64,000 bases of DNA from JAJPHW01 sp963799065 (GCA_963799065.1 CAWCVJ010000001.1:1550001-1614000); one strand, 5' to 3'. Shown: positions 51,276 through 60,201, counted from the stretch's first letter. Made by a program: numbers and translations. The notes: generated by a model from the letters alone, not told the origin.

Positions 51276-52865
51276 TCAACTTCCAATCGGAACAACAAAC
51301 ACGCTGTTCAGACCGCCGGTGCCGTCATTAGCCTTGCCGGGATTCCCCGGATCATCGAGCCACTGCTGGCCGTCGAGCAGAAACTTGTAGGCGTGTCGTC
51401 CGCCGGGCAAGCGTATAGGCAACGTTTTCCAGTAGCCGGGCTCGATGCAGGTAACTGTAATGCCGGGTGCGCGCCAATCATCCCAGCTTCCCAAGACTTG
51501 GACTTTCGACGCGTCATGGTCGTGTAGTGAAAAGATGACGCCTTCGGCAGACAATTCTGGTGAGCGATATGGCCGGGCGCCGCTATGCCCTTCTGCCAAG
51601 GCACGGGCGACAGCCGCACCCGGACTAACCGCGCCCGCCCCCTGCCGTTCTCGATCCACACCCGGCACAATATGGGCGGTCTGCTTCAAGACGTCGCGAA
51701 CCAGCAATGGCGTGAGTGTGGGATTCGACTCCAGCAGACAGGCAACCGTACTGGCGACAAGGGGTGCGGCGAAGCTCGTTCCTTCCACATGTTGGTAGTG
51801 CGGGGTGATGAGTTTCAGTTCCGCGATGCGGCGTCGAGCGTCGGGATCGTTTTCGCGACGTCGAGCGAAAAGACTCTCCGCTTCTCTCGCGATCCCTGAG
51901 TTGGGGAGCACGGGCGCAACCACCCAAATGCTGGGGGCGACCAAGTCTGGCTTGGGCACTTCATTGCTTGCCAATCCATAGTTGCTGTGCCAGATCGATA
52001 TCTCATCATGGCTGAAGATGTTTTTATCGTCCAGCCCGCCTACCGTTAAAGCGAAAGGCGCTGTGGCAGGCGGCAGAAGAAAACGTTGACCATCGTTGCC
52101 GGCGGCCGCGACCACGCTAATGCCCGCTTTCGCCAAAGCTGCAACCGCTTCATCTACGCCATTTCCTGCCAGCGGCGAAATTGGGTCTCCGCTGACCGAC
52201 AAACTCACCACCCTGACTCCCATCTCGGGTCCATGCTCGGTCAGCCAGGCGAGAGCACGCTCGATGTTTGCGCTGGAGATATGTCCCGTTAGATCGCGCA
52301 CCTGAAGGAGCACTAGTTCCGCCGAATGGGCCAGCCCGGAGTAAAGGCCATGGCTGAGAAATCCGTTGCCTGCTGCAACTGTGCTGGTCATCGTGCCATG
52401 CCACTGCCAATCGTGCTCGCCATCCCAGCCAGGCCATTGCGGCGTGTCCTCAGGCTCAAACCGGATCACGGATACAGGCTCATGGGTTGCGTCCGCCCAA
52501 ACCCGGATGCGGTTTCGCGGCTTTATCAAGTCTGGATGGGGATAGAATCCCGAGTCCACTAGAGCAATCGTTACGCTCTTCCCCGAGAATCTCGGATCCG
52601 CGTGCAGGCGAAGACGCGTCGGCAGAACTCCAAAGGCGGCTTCTGCATCGAGCGGCCATACTGTCTGGATCGCTTCATGGAGAGCGGCGTCACCCTTCGC
52701 CAGCAGGGTTCGTAGTAGATTCTCTTGGACACAAGCTGGACAAGCACCCTCCTCGCACTCCCAGTAGGGGTACCATTGGGACTCGGCGAGAAGAGTTGTG
52801 TCGGCAGACCTCCCGCATCGGGAGCACTGTCCGAGTTCACTGGTAGTTGTCTGTTGCGCCGGCAT
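51276..52865 (-). CDS. subtilisin-type protease with zinc ribbon and CBM48-like domain
   Basis: A 529-residue protein without signal peptide. Domain order: N-terminal zinc-ribbon-like CSRCG...CEEGACPAC (residues 14-43); S8 subtilase core (about 80-420) with the Asp (VDSGFYPHPDL), His (WHGTMTSTVAAG), oxyanion Asn (AAAGND) and Ser (GTSFAAPL) all intact. The C-terminal AMPK1/CBM48 glycogen-binding domain (about 445-525) shows VQVLGSWDDWRAPG and HAYKFLLDGQQWL. I infer a cytoplasmic protease targeted to glycogen or another glucan. It faces away from the GH63 gene. Neither known secreted S8 proteases nor isoamylases have this arrangement, as far as I recall. Confidence 0.85.
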   Translation of the reverse strand: MPAQQTTTSELGQCSRCGRSADTTLLAESQWYPYWECEEGACPACVQENLLRTLLAKGDAALHEAIQTVWPLDAEAAFGVLPTRLRLHADPRFSGKSVTIALVDSGFYPHPDLIKPRNRIRVWADATHEPVSVIRFEPEDTPQWPGWDGEHDWQWHGTMTSTVAAGNGFLSHGLYSGLAHSAELVLLQVRDLTGHISSANIERALAWLTEHGPEMGVRVVSLSVSGDPISPLAGNGVDEAVAALAKAGISVVAAAGNDGQRFLLPPATAPFALTVGGLDDKNIFSHDEISIWHSNYGLASNEVPKPDLVAPSIWVVAPVLPNSGIAREAESLFARRRENDPDARRRIAELKLITPHYQHVEGTSFAAPLVASTVACLLESNPTLTPLLVRDVLKQTAHIVPGVDRERQGAGAVSPGAAVARALAEGHSGARPYRSPELSAEGVIFSLHDHDASKVQVLGSWDDWRAPGITVTCIEPGYWKTLPIRLPGGRHAYKFLLDGQQWLDDPGNPGKANDGTGGLNSVFVVPIGS

Positions 52866-53048
52866 CGTCCGGTGTGATGCGGGTCGATTCGGATAGTTAC
52901 GTTCGCGATCATGCCCTGCGAAACTTGGTTCTCGCTGCCAAACGTTCTTTGCCGAGCAGGGGAAGCATGCTGCGGTACCGATTGCAGCGCATCGTAGTAA
53001 CCTTTTGGGATTGTCGGAATCTGATGGCTAGGGAGATCGGAGCGCTCT

Positions 53049-53738
53049 ATGAAGGGCAAGGTTGTACTAGTAACCGGCGCCAGCGGAGGCCTCGGGAAAG
53101 ATGTCACCCAGGCGTTTCTGGACGTTGGCGCGACGGTGGTCGGTACGTCGCGGAAAATTCAGCAATCTGATTTCAGCAGCTTGAGTTTTACGGCGCTGCC
53201 AGCGGAAATTTCCAGCCGCGATGGCGCTCGAGGATTAGTCGATCAAGTGGTCGCGCGTTTCGGACGGCTCGATGTTCTGGCCCACACGGTCGGTGGGTTC
53301 GCCGGTGGCTCGCCGATCGCGGATGCCGACGACGACGCTTTTCAGCGAATGTTCGACCTGAATCTAAACTCTGTTTTTTACATTCTGCGGGCAACGATTC
53401 CAGCGCTGAGAAAGTCGGGCAGCGGCCGCATTATTGCGATCGGGAGTCGCGCCGCCCTGGAGCCTGGCGCGGGAGTCGGCGCCTACAGTGCTTCCAAAGC
53501 CGCGATGGTTTCTCTCATTCGAACTGTGGCGCTGGAAAACAAAGATGCGGGAGTGACGGCCAACGTGATCTTGCCTGGCACGATGGACACGCCGGCAAAT
53601 CGCAAGTCCATGCCGAATGCAGATTTTTCAAAGTGGGTTCAGCCCGCATCCGTTGCCAGCCTGATGACTTGGCTGGCAGGCGATGCCGGCAAGGACGTCA
53701 ATGGCGCGGTGATCCCGGTGTACGGCAGCGATGTCTGA
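53049..53738 (+). CDS. short-chain dehydrogenase/reductase
   Basis: A 229-residue Rossmann-fold SDR, first gene of a long co-directional cluster. The cofactor motif is TGASGGLG (residues 9-16); the active-site triad is Ser in IIAIGSRAALEP with Tyr/Lys in YSASKAAM (about 147-151). The end is truncated compared with typical 250-residue SDRs. No Asp or Arg clearly fixes NAD or NADP. A GGGAGAT ribosome site lies 11 nt before the ATG. Its 3' end overlaps the next gene by 8 bp. Confidence 0.88.
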   Translation: MKGKVVLVTGASGGLGKDVTQAFLDVGATVVGTSRKIQQSDFSSLSFTALPAEISSRDGARGLVDQVVARFGRLDVLAHTVGGFAGGSPIADADDDAFQRMFDLNLNSVFYILRATIPALRKSGSGRIIAIGSRAALEPGAGVGAYSASKAAMVSLIRTVALENKDAGVTANVILPGTMDTPANRKSMPNADFSKWVQPASVASLMTWLAGDAGKDVNGAVIPVYGSDV

Positions 53739-53988
53739 AACTGTTGCAACCATATTCGTCTCCGCGCTGGAGATCTACGCGGCGGTTGGATTGATATTCG
53801 CCGCGGTGTTCGTGTCGGTTGGGGTTCAACGACTGGACTCCGAGGCGCAGGGCGCGGGCATCGGATTCCGCTTGCTCATACTGCCGGGAGTGGCCGCCTT
53901 CTGGCCGATGTGGCTGCGACGTTGGACACGAGGGACCGTCGCCCCCGTGGCAGAAAATACTCCACACCGGCGATCGGCTAACGAATGA
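53731..53988 (+). CDS. small membrane protein (85 aa)
   Basis: Two hydrophobic helices (about 8-30, EIYAAVGLIFAAVFVSVGVQ, and about 46-62, LLILPGVAAFWPMWL) followed by a basic tail (RRWTRG). I do not recognise a named family. The start overlaps the SDR by 8 bp and the end overlaps the next gene (ATGA), so it is translationally coupled. It is probably an accessory subunit for the membrane redox protein two genes downstream. Confidence 0.65.
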   Translation: MSETVATIFVSALEIYAAVGLIFAAVFVSVGVQRLDSEAQGAGIGFRLLILPGVAAFWPMWLRRWTRGTVAPVAENTPHRRSANE

Positions 53989-54449
53989 TTCAGCCGCTCA
54001 GAACCGTGCATCGCGGGGTGTTCGTCGCGCTCGCCTTGATTCTACCTGCGACTATCCTGGTCGGGCTGAGAGCGCGGCCGCCGCGCCAGCAGTCGACTGT
54101 GTCCCCTGCCCAGCTGCCGAATTCTGCACACTTGCTGAGAAAGGCCGACGCTTCGTGGCAGGGAAAAAAGATACGGTCAGACTTCTATGACGATTCCGGC
54201 CGCCCCGGCGAAATTTTTCTAGTCGTGGATCCCGAGAATCGGGTGGCCGAGCCGGACTTGCAGCTTTATTGGTCAGCGGACCCTCCGCAAGGAGATGCAG
54301 TGCCTGCGCACGCGCTACTGCTAGGCGCTTTCAGCCCAGGCAAGATTTTTACTCTGCCGATGAGCCCCAGGCGAACTGGTTATCTCATCCTGTTCAGCCT
54401 GCCGCACAATACTGTTTTCGATACTGCGAAAGTCGAGGCGCTGCCATGA
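53985..54449 (+). CDS. membrane-anchored hypothetical protein (154 aa)
   Basis: One N-terminal signal anchor (VFVALALILPATILVGLRA) and an exported beta-rich domain (SWQGKKIRSDFYDDSGRPGE, LQLYWSADPPQGDA, RTGYLILFSLPHNTVFD). I know of no family assignment. It has four-base overlaps on both sides (53985-53988 and 54446-54449), so it is an integral member of the operon. It is likely a periplasmic part of the redox system. Confidence 0.65.
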   Translation: MIQPLRTVHRGVFVALALILPATILVGLRARPPRQQSTVSPAQLPNSAHLLRKADASWQGKKIRSDFYDDSGRPGEIFLVVDPENRVAEPDLQLYWSADPPQGDAVPAHALLLGAFSPGKIFTLPMSPRRTGYLILFSLPHNTVFDTAKVEALP

Positions 54450-55501
54450 GCGAGCAATACCGCGCCATCAGTTGGAACGCACAAAAGAGGTTTTACGATC
54501 TCGCTCTTGTTTCGTTGGTGGTCTTGTATCTCGGAACGTTTGTAGGCATTGGAGCTTTGCGCAACCCGAACGAAACGGCGGAGACACTTCTGATTCGGGG
54601 CCTGGGCACCGCGGCGTTTCTTCTGTTGAATGTTGTGCTATGCATCGGACCGCTGGCACGATTGGATAGCCGCTTCATTCCGCTGCTTTACAATCGGCGG
54701 CATCTGGGTGTAACCACATTTTTGCTCGGACTGGCGCACGGCGGTTTCGCGATTTTCCAGTTTCACGCACTGGGCAATTTGAATCCGCTGGTCAGCGTTT
54801 TCGTTAGCAATCCATGGTATGGCAGCGTTGCTCAATTTCCTTTTCAGTCGCTCGGATTCTTCGCGCTGATCATTCTGTTCCTTATGGCGGCCACCAGCCA
54901 CGACTTCTGGCTGCGCAATCTTTCCGCGCCGGTATGGAAGCGCCTGCACATGCTCGTCTATGTGGCCTACATGTTGTTGGTCGCGCATATCACGTTGGGC
55001 GCGCTGCAGTCGGAAACGAGTCCGCTGCTAGCCGTGGCGCTGATTCTCGCCGTCGCTATAGTCATTTCGCTTCACCTCGCGGCAGCGTTCAAGGAGAGGC
55101 GGATCGACCAGGCGAAGCTCACCGTTTTGCAAGATGGTTTCGTCGAAGTCTGCAAAGTCGACCGGATTTCTGAAAAATGCGCCATGATAGTTTCTCTCTC
55201 CGGCGAGCGCGTGGCGGTGTTTCGTTACGATGGCAAGATTTCCGCAGTATCAAACGTTTGCCAGCATCAGAATGGGCCGCTGGGCGAGGGACGAATTATT
55301 GATGGCTGCGTGACGTGTCCGTGGCACGGCTATCAGTACAAACCTGAGTCAGGAGCAGCGCCGTCGCCGTTTAAGGAAAAGGTTCCAACCTTCAATACGA
55401 AGGTCGTCGGCGGATCTGTTTTCGTCTATCCCAAACCGAATGCGCCGGGGACCTACGTCGAGCCTACGCGAATTGCGCAGCGGGATCTGCATGCGCGATG
55501 A
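54446..55501 (+). CDS. ferric-reductase-like membrane protein fused to a Rieske domain
   Basis: 351 residues: about six membrane helices of the ferric reductase-like/MsrQ type (about 15-215), with paired His in HLGVTTFLLGLAHGG and RLHMLVYVAYMLLVAHI as likely haem ligands. A soluble Rieske [2Fe-2S] domain follows (about 240-340) with the complete motif CQHQNGPLGEG...CPWHGYQY. The usual MsrP partner is absent. I infer electron transfer across the membrane from quinol or haem to the Rieske centre. The ATG at 54446 overlaps the previous stop (ATGA). Confidence 0.85.
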   Translation: MSEQYRAISWNAQKRFYDLALVSLVVLYLGTFVGIGALRNPNETAETLLIRGLGTAAFLLLNVVLCIGPLARLDSRFIPLLYNRRHLGVTTFLLGLAHGGFAIFQFHALGNLNPLVSVFVSNPWYGSVAQFPFQSLGFFALIILFLMAATSHDFWLRNLSAPVWKRLHMLVYVAYMLLVAHITLGALQSETSPLLAVALILAVAIVISLHLAAAFKERRIDQAKLTVLQDGFVEVCKVDRISEKCAMIVSLSGERVAVFRYDGKISAVSNVCQHQNGPLGEGRIIDGCVTCPWHGYQYKPESGAAPSPFKEKVPTFNTKVVGGSVFVYPKPNAPGTYVEPTRIAQRDLHAR

Positions 55502-56238
55502 GTGATTTCTACGTGGGCTATCTGCCAAAGGCCGCGCCCAAGCTTGCCCGCTTCGTGCGAAGGATTGTTTTTGCTTTTGGGTTGCTGGCATTGGCCGTTG
55601 CCCTTGTGCTGATCATCGGGCAAACGCCCTTCGCGAATTCTGTATTCGAATTCGGCCAACTGCGAAATTTCGAAGGCACCATCGAGACCGAGCCTTATCC
55701 TTCTCTACTGGTGGCGCGCCCAGGAGAGACCGCACCAGGAGAGAAGTATTCGCAATATTTATTGGTTGCGCAGGGGAAGCACGGAGCGGACGATCTTGTC
55801 GCCGGGTTCGATGGCAAGCACGTTAGCTTGCAGGGCCAGTTGATCTATCGTGAAGGCGGGACGATGATCGAAATCGCGCCCGGTTCCATCAAACAGCTTG
55901 AGTCCGGTGCCGCAGATCCGGTGACCATGCGCGATTTGGGGGCGGTCACGATCACAGGCGAGATCGTTGACAGCAAATGCTTCATGGGCGTCATGAATCC
56001 GGGCCGGGGTAAAGTTCATAGAGACTGTGCGTCGCTATGTCTTCGCGGCGGGATTCCGCCGATTTTTGTTTCGAGCAACGGAGAGCGGTTTCTGCTGGTC
56101 GGTCCGGATGGCCAAAGTTTGAGGAGCGACGCCCTCCGTGCATTTGTCGCGGAAACCATAAAGGTAAAAGGAGAACTCCTGCAACGTGGCGACAGTCGCT
56201 TCCTAACTATCAACCCGCAAAACCTGACTCACAGGTGA
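55498..56238 (+). CDS. exported protein with conserved VDSKC/CLRGG motif
   Basis: 246 residues with one N-terminal membrane segment (about 25-42, FAFGLLALAVALVLIIG), then an exported domain with a Cys-containing signature VDSKCFMGVMNPGRGK, HRDCASLCLRGGIPP. Three Cys and a His in this signature look like a metal- or disulphide-binding site. I do not recognise a named function. It is coupled to the Rieske gene by an ATGA overlap, so a role in the same electron-transfer system is inferred. Confidence 0.65.
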   Translation: MSDFYVGYLPKAAPKLARFVRRIVFAFGLLALAVALVLIIGQTPFANSVFEFGQLRNFEGTIETEPYPSLLVARPGETAPGEKYSQYLLVAQGKHGADDLVAGFDGKHVSLQGQLIYREGGTMIEIAPGSIKQLESGAADPVTMRDLGAVTITGEIVDSKCFMGVMNPGRGKVHRDCASLCLRGGIPPIFVSSNGERFLLVGPDGQSLRSDALRAFVAETIKVKGELLQRGDSRFLTINPQNLTHR

Positions 56239-56358
56239 CCGGACCCAGTTAATCCTCATTGAACGTTCTCAGCGTGAAATGCATACAGTTTCTCCCTGAA
56301 AATAGGTATTTCGATGTTTTTCTTGTCACTTTAAATCCCGTACGGAGTCTCAAGCTTC

Positions 56359-56835
56359 ATGCCAGATAATCGAGCCAGAAACCAACCGGTAAGCGTGAGA
56401 AAATTTCTTTTGGTGTTCGCAGCTTTGTCCGCGATTGCAACTGCCAAAGAACTTCTGAATGTGGACAGCCACGGGATTGCGATTCAAGGGTACGATCCGG
56501 TGGCGTTCTTCACCGATGGTCGCCCGGTTAAGGGAATCCCTCAATTTCAATCCGAATACAACGGAGCGAAGTACTACTTCGCATCCTCCGAACATAAAAT
56601 CGCATTTGACAAGCAACCAGCCAGGTACGAGCCGCAGTTCGGAGGCTATTGCGCCTACGGCGCCAGTAAAGGAACCCGGGCACCGATCAAAATTGAGGCG
56701 TGGCAGATCGTGAACGGACGGTTGCTCATGCAATACGACCTCGATATAAAGGACAAGTTTAACCAGGATCAGGAAGGCTCGTTGAAGAAGGCCGACGAGA
56801 ACTGGCCGGGGCTGGTCGAGAAATACGGGCGGTAG
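56359..56835 (+). CDS. YHS-domain protein
   Basis: 158 residues with a likely signal (VRKFLLVFAALSAIATA) and a YHS-family domain (about 28-130). Landmarks are DSHGIAIQGYDPVAFFTDGR, YYFASSEHKIAFDKQPARYE and GGYCAYGASKG, the family's typical metal-site surroundings. A GTG at 56395 is an alternative start nearer the signal; a CGGAG 13 nt before the ATG at 56359 supports the longer form. It is probably a periplasmic metal-binding protein. A 120-bp gap separates it from the upstream genes, so a second promoter may lie there. Confidence 0.8.
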   Translation: MPDNRARNQPVSVRKFLLVFAALSAIATAKELLNVDSHGIAIQGYDPVAFFTDGRPVKGIPQFQSEYNGAKYYFASSEHKIAFDKQPARYEPQFGGYCAYGASKGTRAPIKIEAWQIVNGRLLMQYDLDIKDKFNQDQEGSLKKADENWPGLVEKYGR

Positions 56836-56844
56836 TGGGGCGCC

Positions 56845-57315
56845 ATGAACTCAAAATCTCTAGCAACCACGGACCGGTCAATGACTACTCCCATCCTGAT
56901 CTTGAGTTGGAGCTGCAGAATTGTCGCTGCTGTAATCCTGCTTCAAACTCTCTTCTTTAAGTTCACTGCCGCACCAGAATCGGTCTACATCTTCACGAAA
57001 CTGGGCTTATTCGTTCATGGCTACATTCCATCCGCCTCCGTTGAGTCGATTCAGGTGATGGCGCGCCTTGGCTCCGGAGTCGCTGAACTCATCGCGGCTA
57101 TCCTCCTTCTGACGCCGCGTTTTGTGTGGGCAGGGGCAATTCTGGCCATCGCAGCGACTGGCGGGGCTATCATGAGTCACCTGACGTTTCTCGGCATCGA
57201 GGTGCAAGGAGACAAAGGATTGCTATTTGCCCTAGCTGTGATTGTGGTCGTGACCAGCGCCATCGCTCTGTGCTTGCACCGTTTCCAGATTCCCTTGCTC
57301 GGGGCTCGATTCTAA
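56845..57315 (+). CDS. DoxX-like membrane protein
   Basis: 156 residues with four predicted membrane helices (about 18-40, 76-95, 98-118, 128-148): CRIVAAVILLQTLFFKF, VAELIAAILLLTPRFVWAG, ILAIAATGGAIMSHLTFLGI and LFALAVIVVVTSAIALCLH. The helix pattern is of the DoxX family. It has close spacing to YHS (9 bp) and DinB (1 bp). YHS and DoxX neighbours are often found together; a redox role is inferred from context. Confidence 0.75.
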   Translation: MNSKSLATTDRSMTTPILILSWSCRIVAAVILLQTLFFKFTAAPESVYIFTKLGLFVHGYIPSASVESIQVMARLGSGVAELIAAILLLTPRFVWAGAILAIAATGGAIMSHLTFLGIEVQGDKGLLFALAVIVVVTSAIALCLHRFQIPLLGARF

Positions 57316-57316
57316 T

Positions 57317-57838
57317 ATGACTCCGTCACTAACTGTTGCCGCTGAAGACGTTTTGCATCAAGGATGCGCGTTTCTTGATCGCATAAGCGACGAAATCTAC
57401 GCGCGTCCGCTGGACGGCACGCTGTCATCCTCTCTAGGAGCCCACTTCCGGCATGTGCTGGACCATTTCTTTTGCCTGACCGAAGGCATTCGTACGGGGC
57501 GCGTCAACTATGATCGGCGTCGGCGCAATCCGCAATTGGAAGTGTCAGTCGCGCGAGCGCGTCTCGCCACCGAAGGATTGATCGAGGAATTTCGTGGTCT
57601 CACGGAGGAACTTCTACAGCGCGAGTGTTCAGTCGGTTATAGTGTGGCCTACGAAGGCGCGGAAGAACACGTCCGTTCCTATCTGGCGCGCGAAGTGGTG
57701 TTCTGCGTGGGACATGCCATTCATCATTACGCCATTATCAAGTTGCTCAGCGCTGGCGTGGGCGTGAAGCTGCCCTATGAATTTGGCGTCGCCCCTTCCA
57801 CATTGAAACACCTCGAAACCCAAACAGCGAGTCGGTAG
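57317..57838 (+). CDS. DinB-family protein
   Basis: 173 residues, a four-helix bundle of the DinB/YfiT type. Putative metal-binding His residues are in ALGAHFRHVLDHFF (about 43-50) and VGHAIHHYAIIK (about 134-142). DinB-superfamily proteins are thiol S-transferases or metal-dependent hydrolases; the substrate here is unknown. It begins 1 bp after the previous stop and ends 3 bp before the next start. Confidence 0.8.
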   Translation: MTPSLTVAAEDVLHQGCAFLDRISDEIYARPLDGTLSSSLGAHFRHVLDHFFCLTEGIRTGRVNYDRRRRNPQLEVSVARARLATEGLIEEFRGLTEELLQRECSVGYSVAYEGAEEHVRSYLAREVVFCVGHAIHHYAIIKLLSAGVGVKLPYEFGVAPSTLKHLETQTASR

Positions 57839-57841
57839 CAC

Positions 57842-58582
57842 ATGTGCACTCTAACCTTCATCGCCGGTGACGAAAGCCACCGAATTGCGATGAATCGCGA
57901 CGAGAGAATCTCTCGTGGGGCTGGCGAGACTGCTGAGATCCATGAAGTCGGCGGTGCGAAAACAATTTATCCCAGCGACGGCGAGGGAGGTACTTGGATC
58001 GGTGTCAACCAATATGGGATCGCGCTCGCGCTACTTAATTGGAATGATGGTGCATCGATCGGCGAAAGTAATGGCGGAGCTCGGAGTCGCGGGCAAGTTA
58101 TTCCAGCTCTGATCGGTTCGCGATCCTTGACTGAGTTGTGCTTGATGCTGCAAGTTTCAAAGCTGAAAGGAATGTTGCCGTTTCGTCTCGTAGCAATTTT
58201 CCCCGCCGAAAAACAGATCCGGGAGTGGCGATGGGATTCCGTCCAGCTCGAATCGCAGAGTCATTGCTGGGAATCGCGACACTGGTTTTCCTCGAGTATG
58301 TCAGACAAAAAGGCTCAGAGCCTCCGTGGAGCGGCGTGCCGCGATGCACACTCTGAAGTGGATGCAGGTTCTGTCCCCTGGTTGCGCAGATTACACGCTT
58401 CGCACGCAGGCGGTGCTGGACCATTCAGCTTGTGCGTCCATCGAGAAGATGTTCGGACGCTGAGCTATACGGAAGTTGTTCTCACGCCCGCGAGCATTGT
58501 CGTCCAACATTTTCTCGGAAGCCCTTGCAGCATGGGAGCAGATCGCTTAACAGAGATCCAGCTGGCAGCGGTCAGCCGATGA
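57842..58582 (+). CDS. NRDE/TANGO2-family protein
   Basis: 246 residues of the NRDE (TANGO2) family. N-terminal MCTLTFIA (Cys2 is the N-terminal nucleophile of the fold after Met removal), MNRDERISRGAGE (residues 17-29), and GTWIGVNQYGIALALLNW. The C-terminal half diverges. NRDE proteins have an Ntn-hydrolase-like fold with debated function (haem or lipid trafficking is proposed in eukaryotes). The stop overlaps the start of the DedA-ATP-grasp gene (ATGA). Confidence 0.85.
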   Translation: MCTLTFIAGDESHRIAMNRDERISRGAGETAEIHEVGGAKTIYPSDGEGGTWIGVNQYGIALALLNWNDGASIGESNGGARSRGQVIPALIGSRSLTELCLMLQVSKLKGMLPFRLVAIFPAEKQIREWRWDSVQLESQSHCWESRHWFSSSMSDKKAQSLRGAACRDAHSEVDAGSVPWLRRLHASHAGGAGPFSLCVHREDVRTLSYTEVVLTPASIVVQHFLGSPCSMGADRLTEIQLAAVSR

Positions 58583-60201
58583 ACGCGGGTTTGCTCATGT
58601 CGGCGGCGTTGCTGACGTCCCTAGCGAGCTCGACATTAGTTAGTGAGGACTTGGCCTGCATCAGCGCGGGCGTGCTGGTCGCGGATGGCCGCATGAGTTT
58701 CCTCTTCGCGACCTTGGCCTGTTTCACCGGCATTTTTCTTGGAGATATCCTGCTCTTCGCGATCGGGCGCTGGGTTGGCCGCCCCGCACTCAGCCGCGCA
58801 CCGCTATGTTGGGTGATGCCGATGGGATCGCTGGACGCCGCTTCGAAGTGGTTGTCCAGTAACGGCTTCGTTGCCATCGCAGCCTCGCGATTTGTCCCCG
58901 GCACGCGACTTCCCACTTACGTTGCCGCCGGAGCACTGCATACTTCCGCTCGAAAGTTTCTAAGCTACTTTTTCATCGCCGCGGCCGTGTGGACACCGCT
59001 TCTTGTCGCCTTGTCCGTGGGTTTGGGCATGCCGCTGATGCACCTGGGATTTCTGTCTCATCGCAGGCTGTGGGTTCAACTCCTGCTGGCCGGGGCGGGA
59101 ATTTTCCTCATCATCGGGCTGATCAGAAAGCTGGCCACCTACAGAGGACGCAGAGCCGTTGTCCGAAGTTGGAAGCGGCTGTACCGCTGGGAATTTTGGC
59201 CTCCGTACATTTTCTATCCTCCAGTGATTCTTTACATCGCCTATTTCGGAATCCGGTTCCGAAGCTTGACCTTGTTTACCGCCGCGAATCCAGCGATGGC
59301 GGCAGGCGGTTTTATAGGTGAGTCCAAGTACGAGATCCTCGAGCAGTTGAGGGGTGCACGTGAGTGGATGCCAGGCTGTACTCTCTTGGCTCCTGGCGAG
59401 ATCGCGCAGCGCGTCGCGCGGACGGAAGAATTCATGCGCAAGAATGCCTTAACATTTCCCGTCGTTTTGAAGCCGGATGCGGGACAGCGCGGCTCGGGCG
59501 TGAACATCGTTCGTTCTTCTGCGCAGTTGGGAGAATATCTGAGCAACGCGTCTTACCCGGCGATCCTTCAGGAATACATTCCCGGCGAGGAGTTCGGAGT
59601 TTTCTATTATCGCTACCCAGGTGCTGAACATGGAAGGATTTTCTCAATCACCGAGAAGCGCATGCCGATTTTAGTTGGAGATGGCAAGCGCACTTTGGAA
59701 GAATTGATTCTGGCGGACGATCGAGCGGTCTGCATGGCAGACTTTTATTTGCGCAAGAATTCAGAGCGAACTCAGTGCGTGCCCGCGGTGGGTGAGAACG
59801 TGCAGTTAGTCGAAATCCGCACGCACTGCCGCGGCGCCATATTCCTCGATGGGAGCGATGCCATCACTCCCGCGCTTGAGGATACGATAGACCAAATCGC
59901 TCGCTGCTTCGACGGCTTTTTCTTCGGACGCTTTGACATTCGTGTCCCTTCGCGACAGGACTTAATGGCTGGCAGAGACTTGAAGGTCATCGAACTCAAC
60001 GGCGTTACTTCCGAAGCCACGCACATTTACGATCCCAAACTCAGCCTCTTCGAGGCGTATACCGTATTGTTCCGGCAATGGCGAATCGCGTTTGAGATTG
60101 GGGATCTCAATCGAGCGCGAGGCATACGTCCGACGCCGATGCGCGAGCTTTTCCAGGCGATTCGCGCGTATCGGCGATTGGCGGAAGGATATCCGTCGTG
60201 A
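58579..60201 (+). CDS. DedA-like membrane domain fused to an ATP-grasp enzyme
   Basis: 540 residues. The first 220 form a DedA/VTT polytopic membrane domain (SEDLACISAGVLVADGRMSF, GIFLGDILLFAIGRWVGRP, SRFVPGTRLPTYVAAG, the R/GTRLPxY element). Residues about 290-520 are an ATP-grasp ligase fold (FPVVLKPDAGQRGSGV, ILQEYIPGEEFGVFYY, FFFGRFDIRVPS, VIELNGVTSE) with intact ATP-binding Lys and Asp/Glu-Asn metal residues. It is predicted to ligate a carboxylate to an amine at the inner membrane; the substrate is unknown. It overlaps the NRDE gene and the next gene by four bases. Confidence 0.85.
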   Translation: MNAGLLMSAALLTSLASSTLVSEDLACISAGVLVADGRMSFLFATLACFTGIFLGDILLFAIGRWVGRPALSRAPLCWVMPMGSLDAASKWLSSNGFVAIAASRFVPGTRLPTYVAAGALHTSARKFLSYFFIAAAVWTPLLVALSVGLGMPLMHLGFLSHRRLWVQLLLAGAGIFLIIGLIRKLATYRGRRAVVRSWKRLYRWEFWPPYIFYPPVILYIAYFGIRFRSLTLFTAANPAMAAGGFIGESKYEILEQLRGAREWMPGCTLLAPGEIAQRVARTEEFMRKNALTFPVVLKPDAGQRGSGVNIVRSSAQLGEYLSNASYPAILQEYIPGEEFGVFYYRYPGAEHGRIFSITEKRMPILVGDGKRTLEELILADDRAVCMADFYLRKNSERTQCVPAVGENVQLVEIRTHCRGAIFLDGSDAITPALEDTIDQIARCFDGFFFGRFDIRVPSRQDLMAGRDLKVIELNGVTSEATHIYDPKLSLFEAYTVLFRQWRIAFEIGDLNRARGIRPTPMRELFQAIRAYRRLAEGYPS

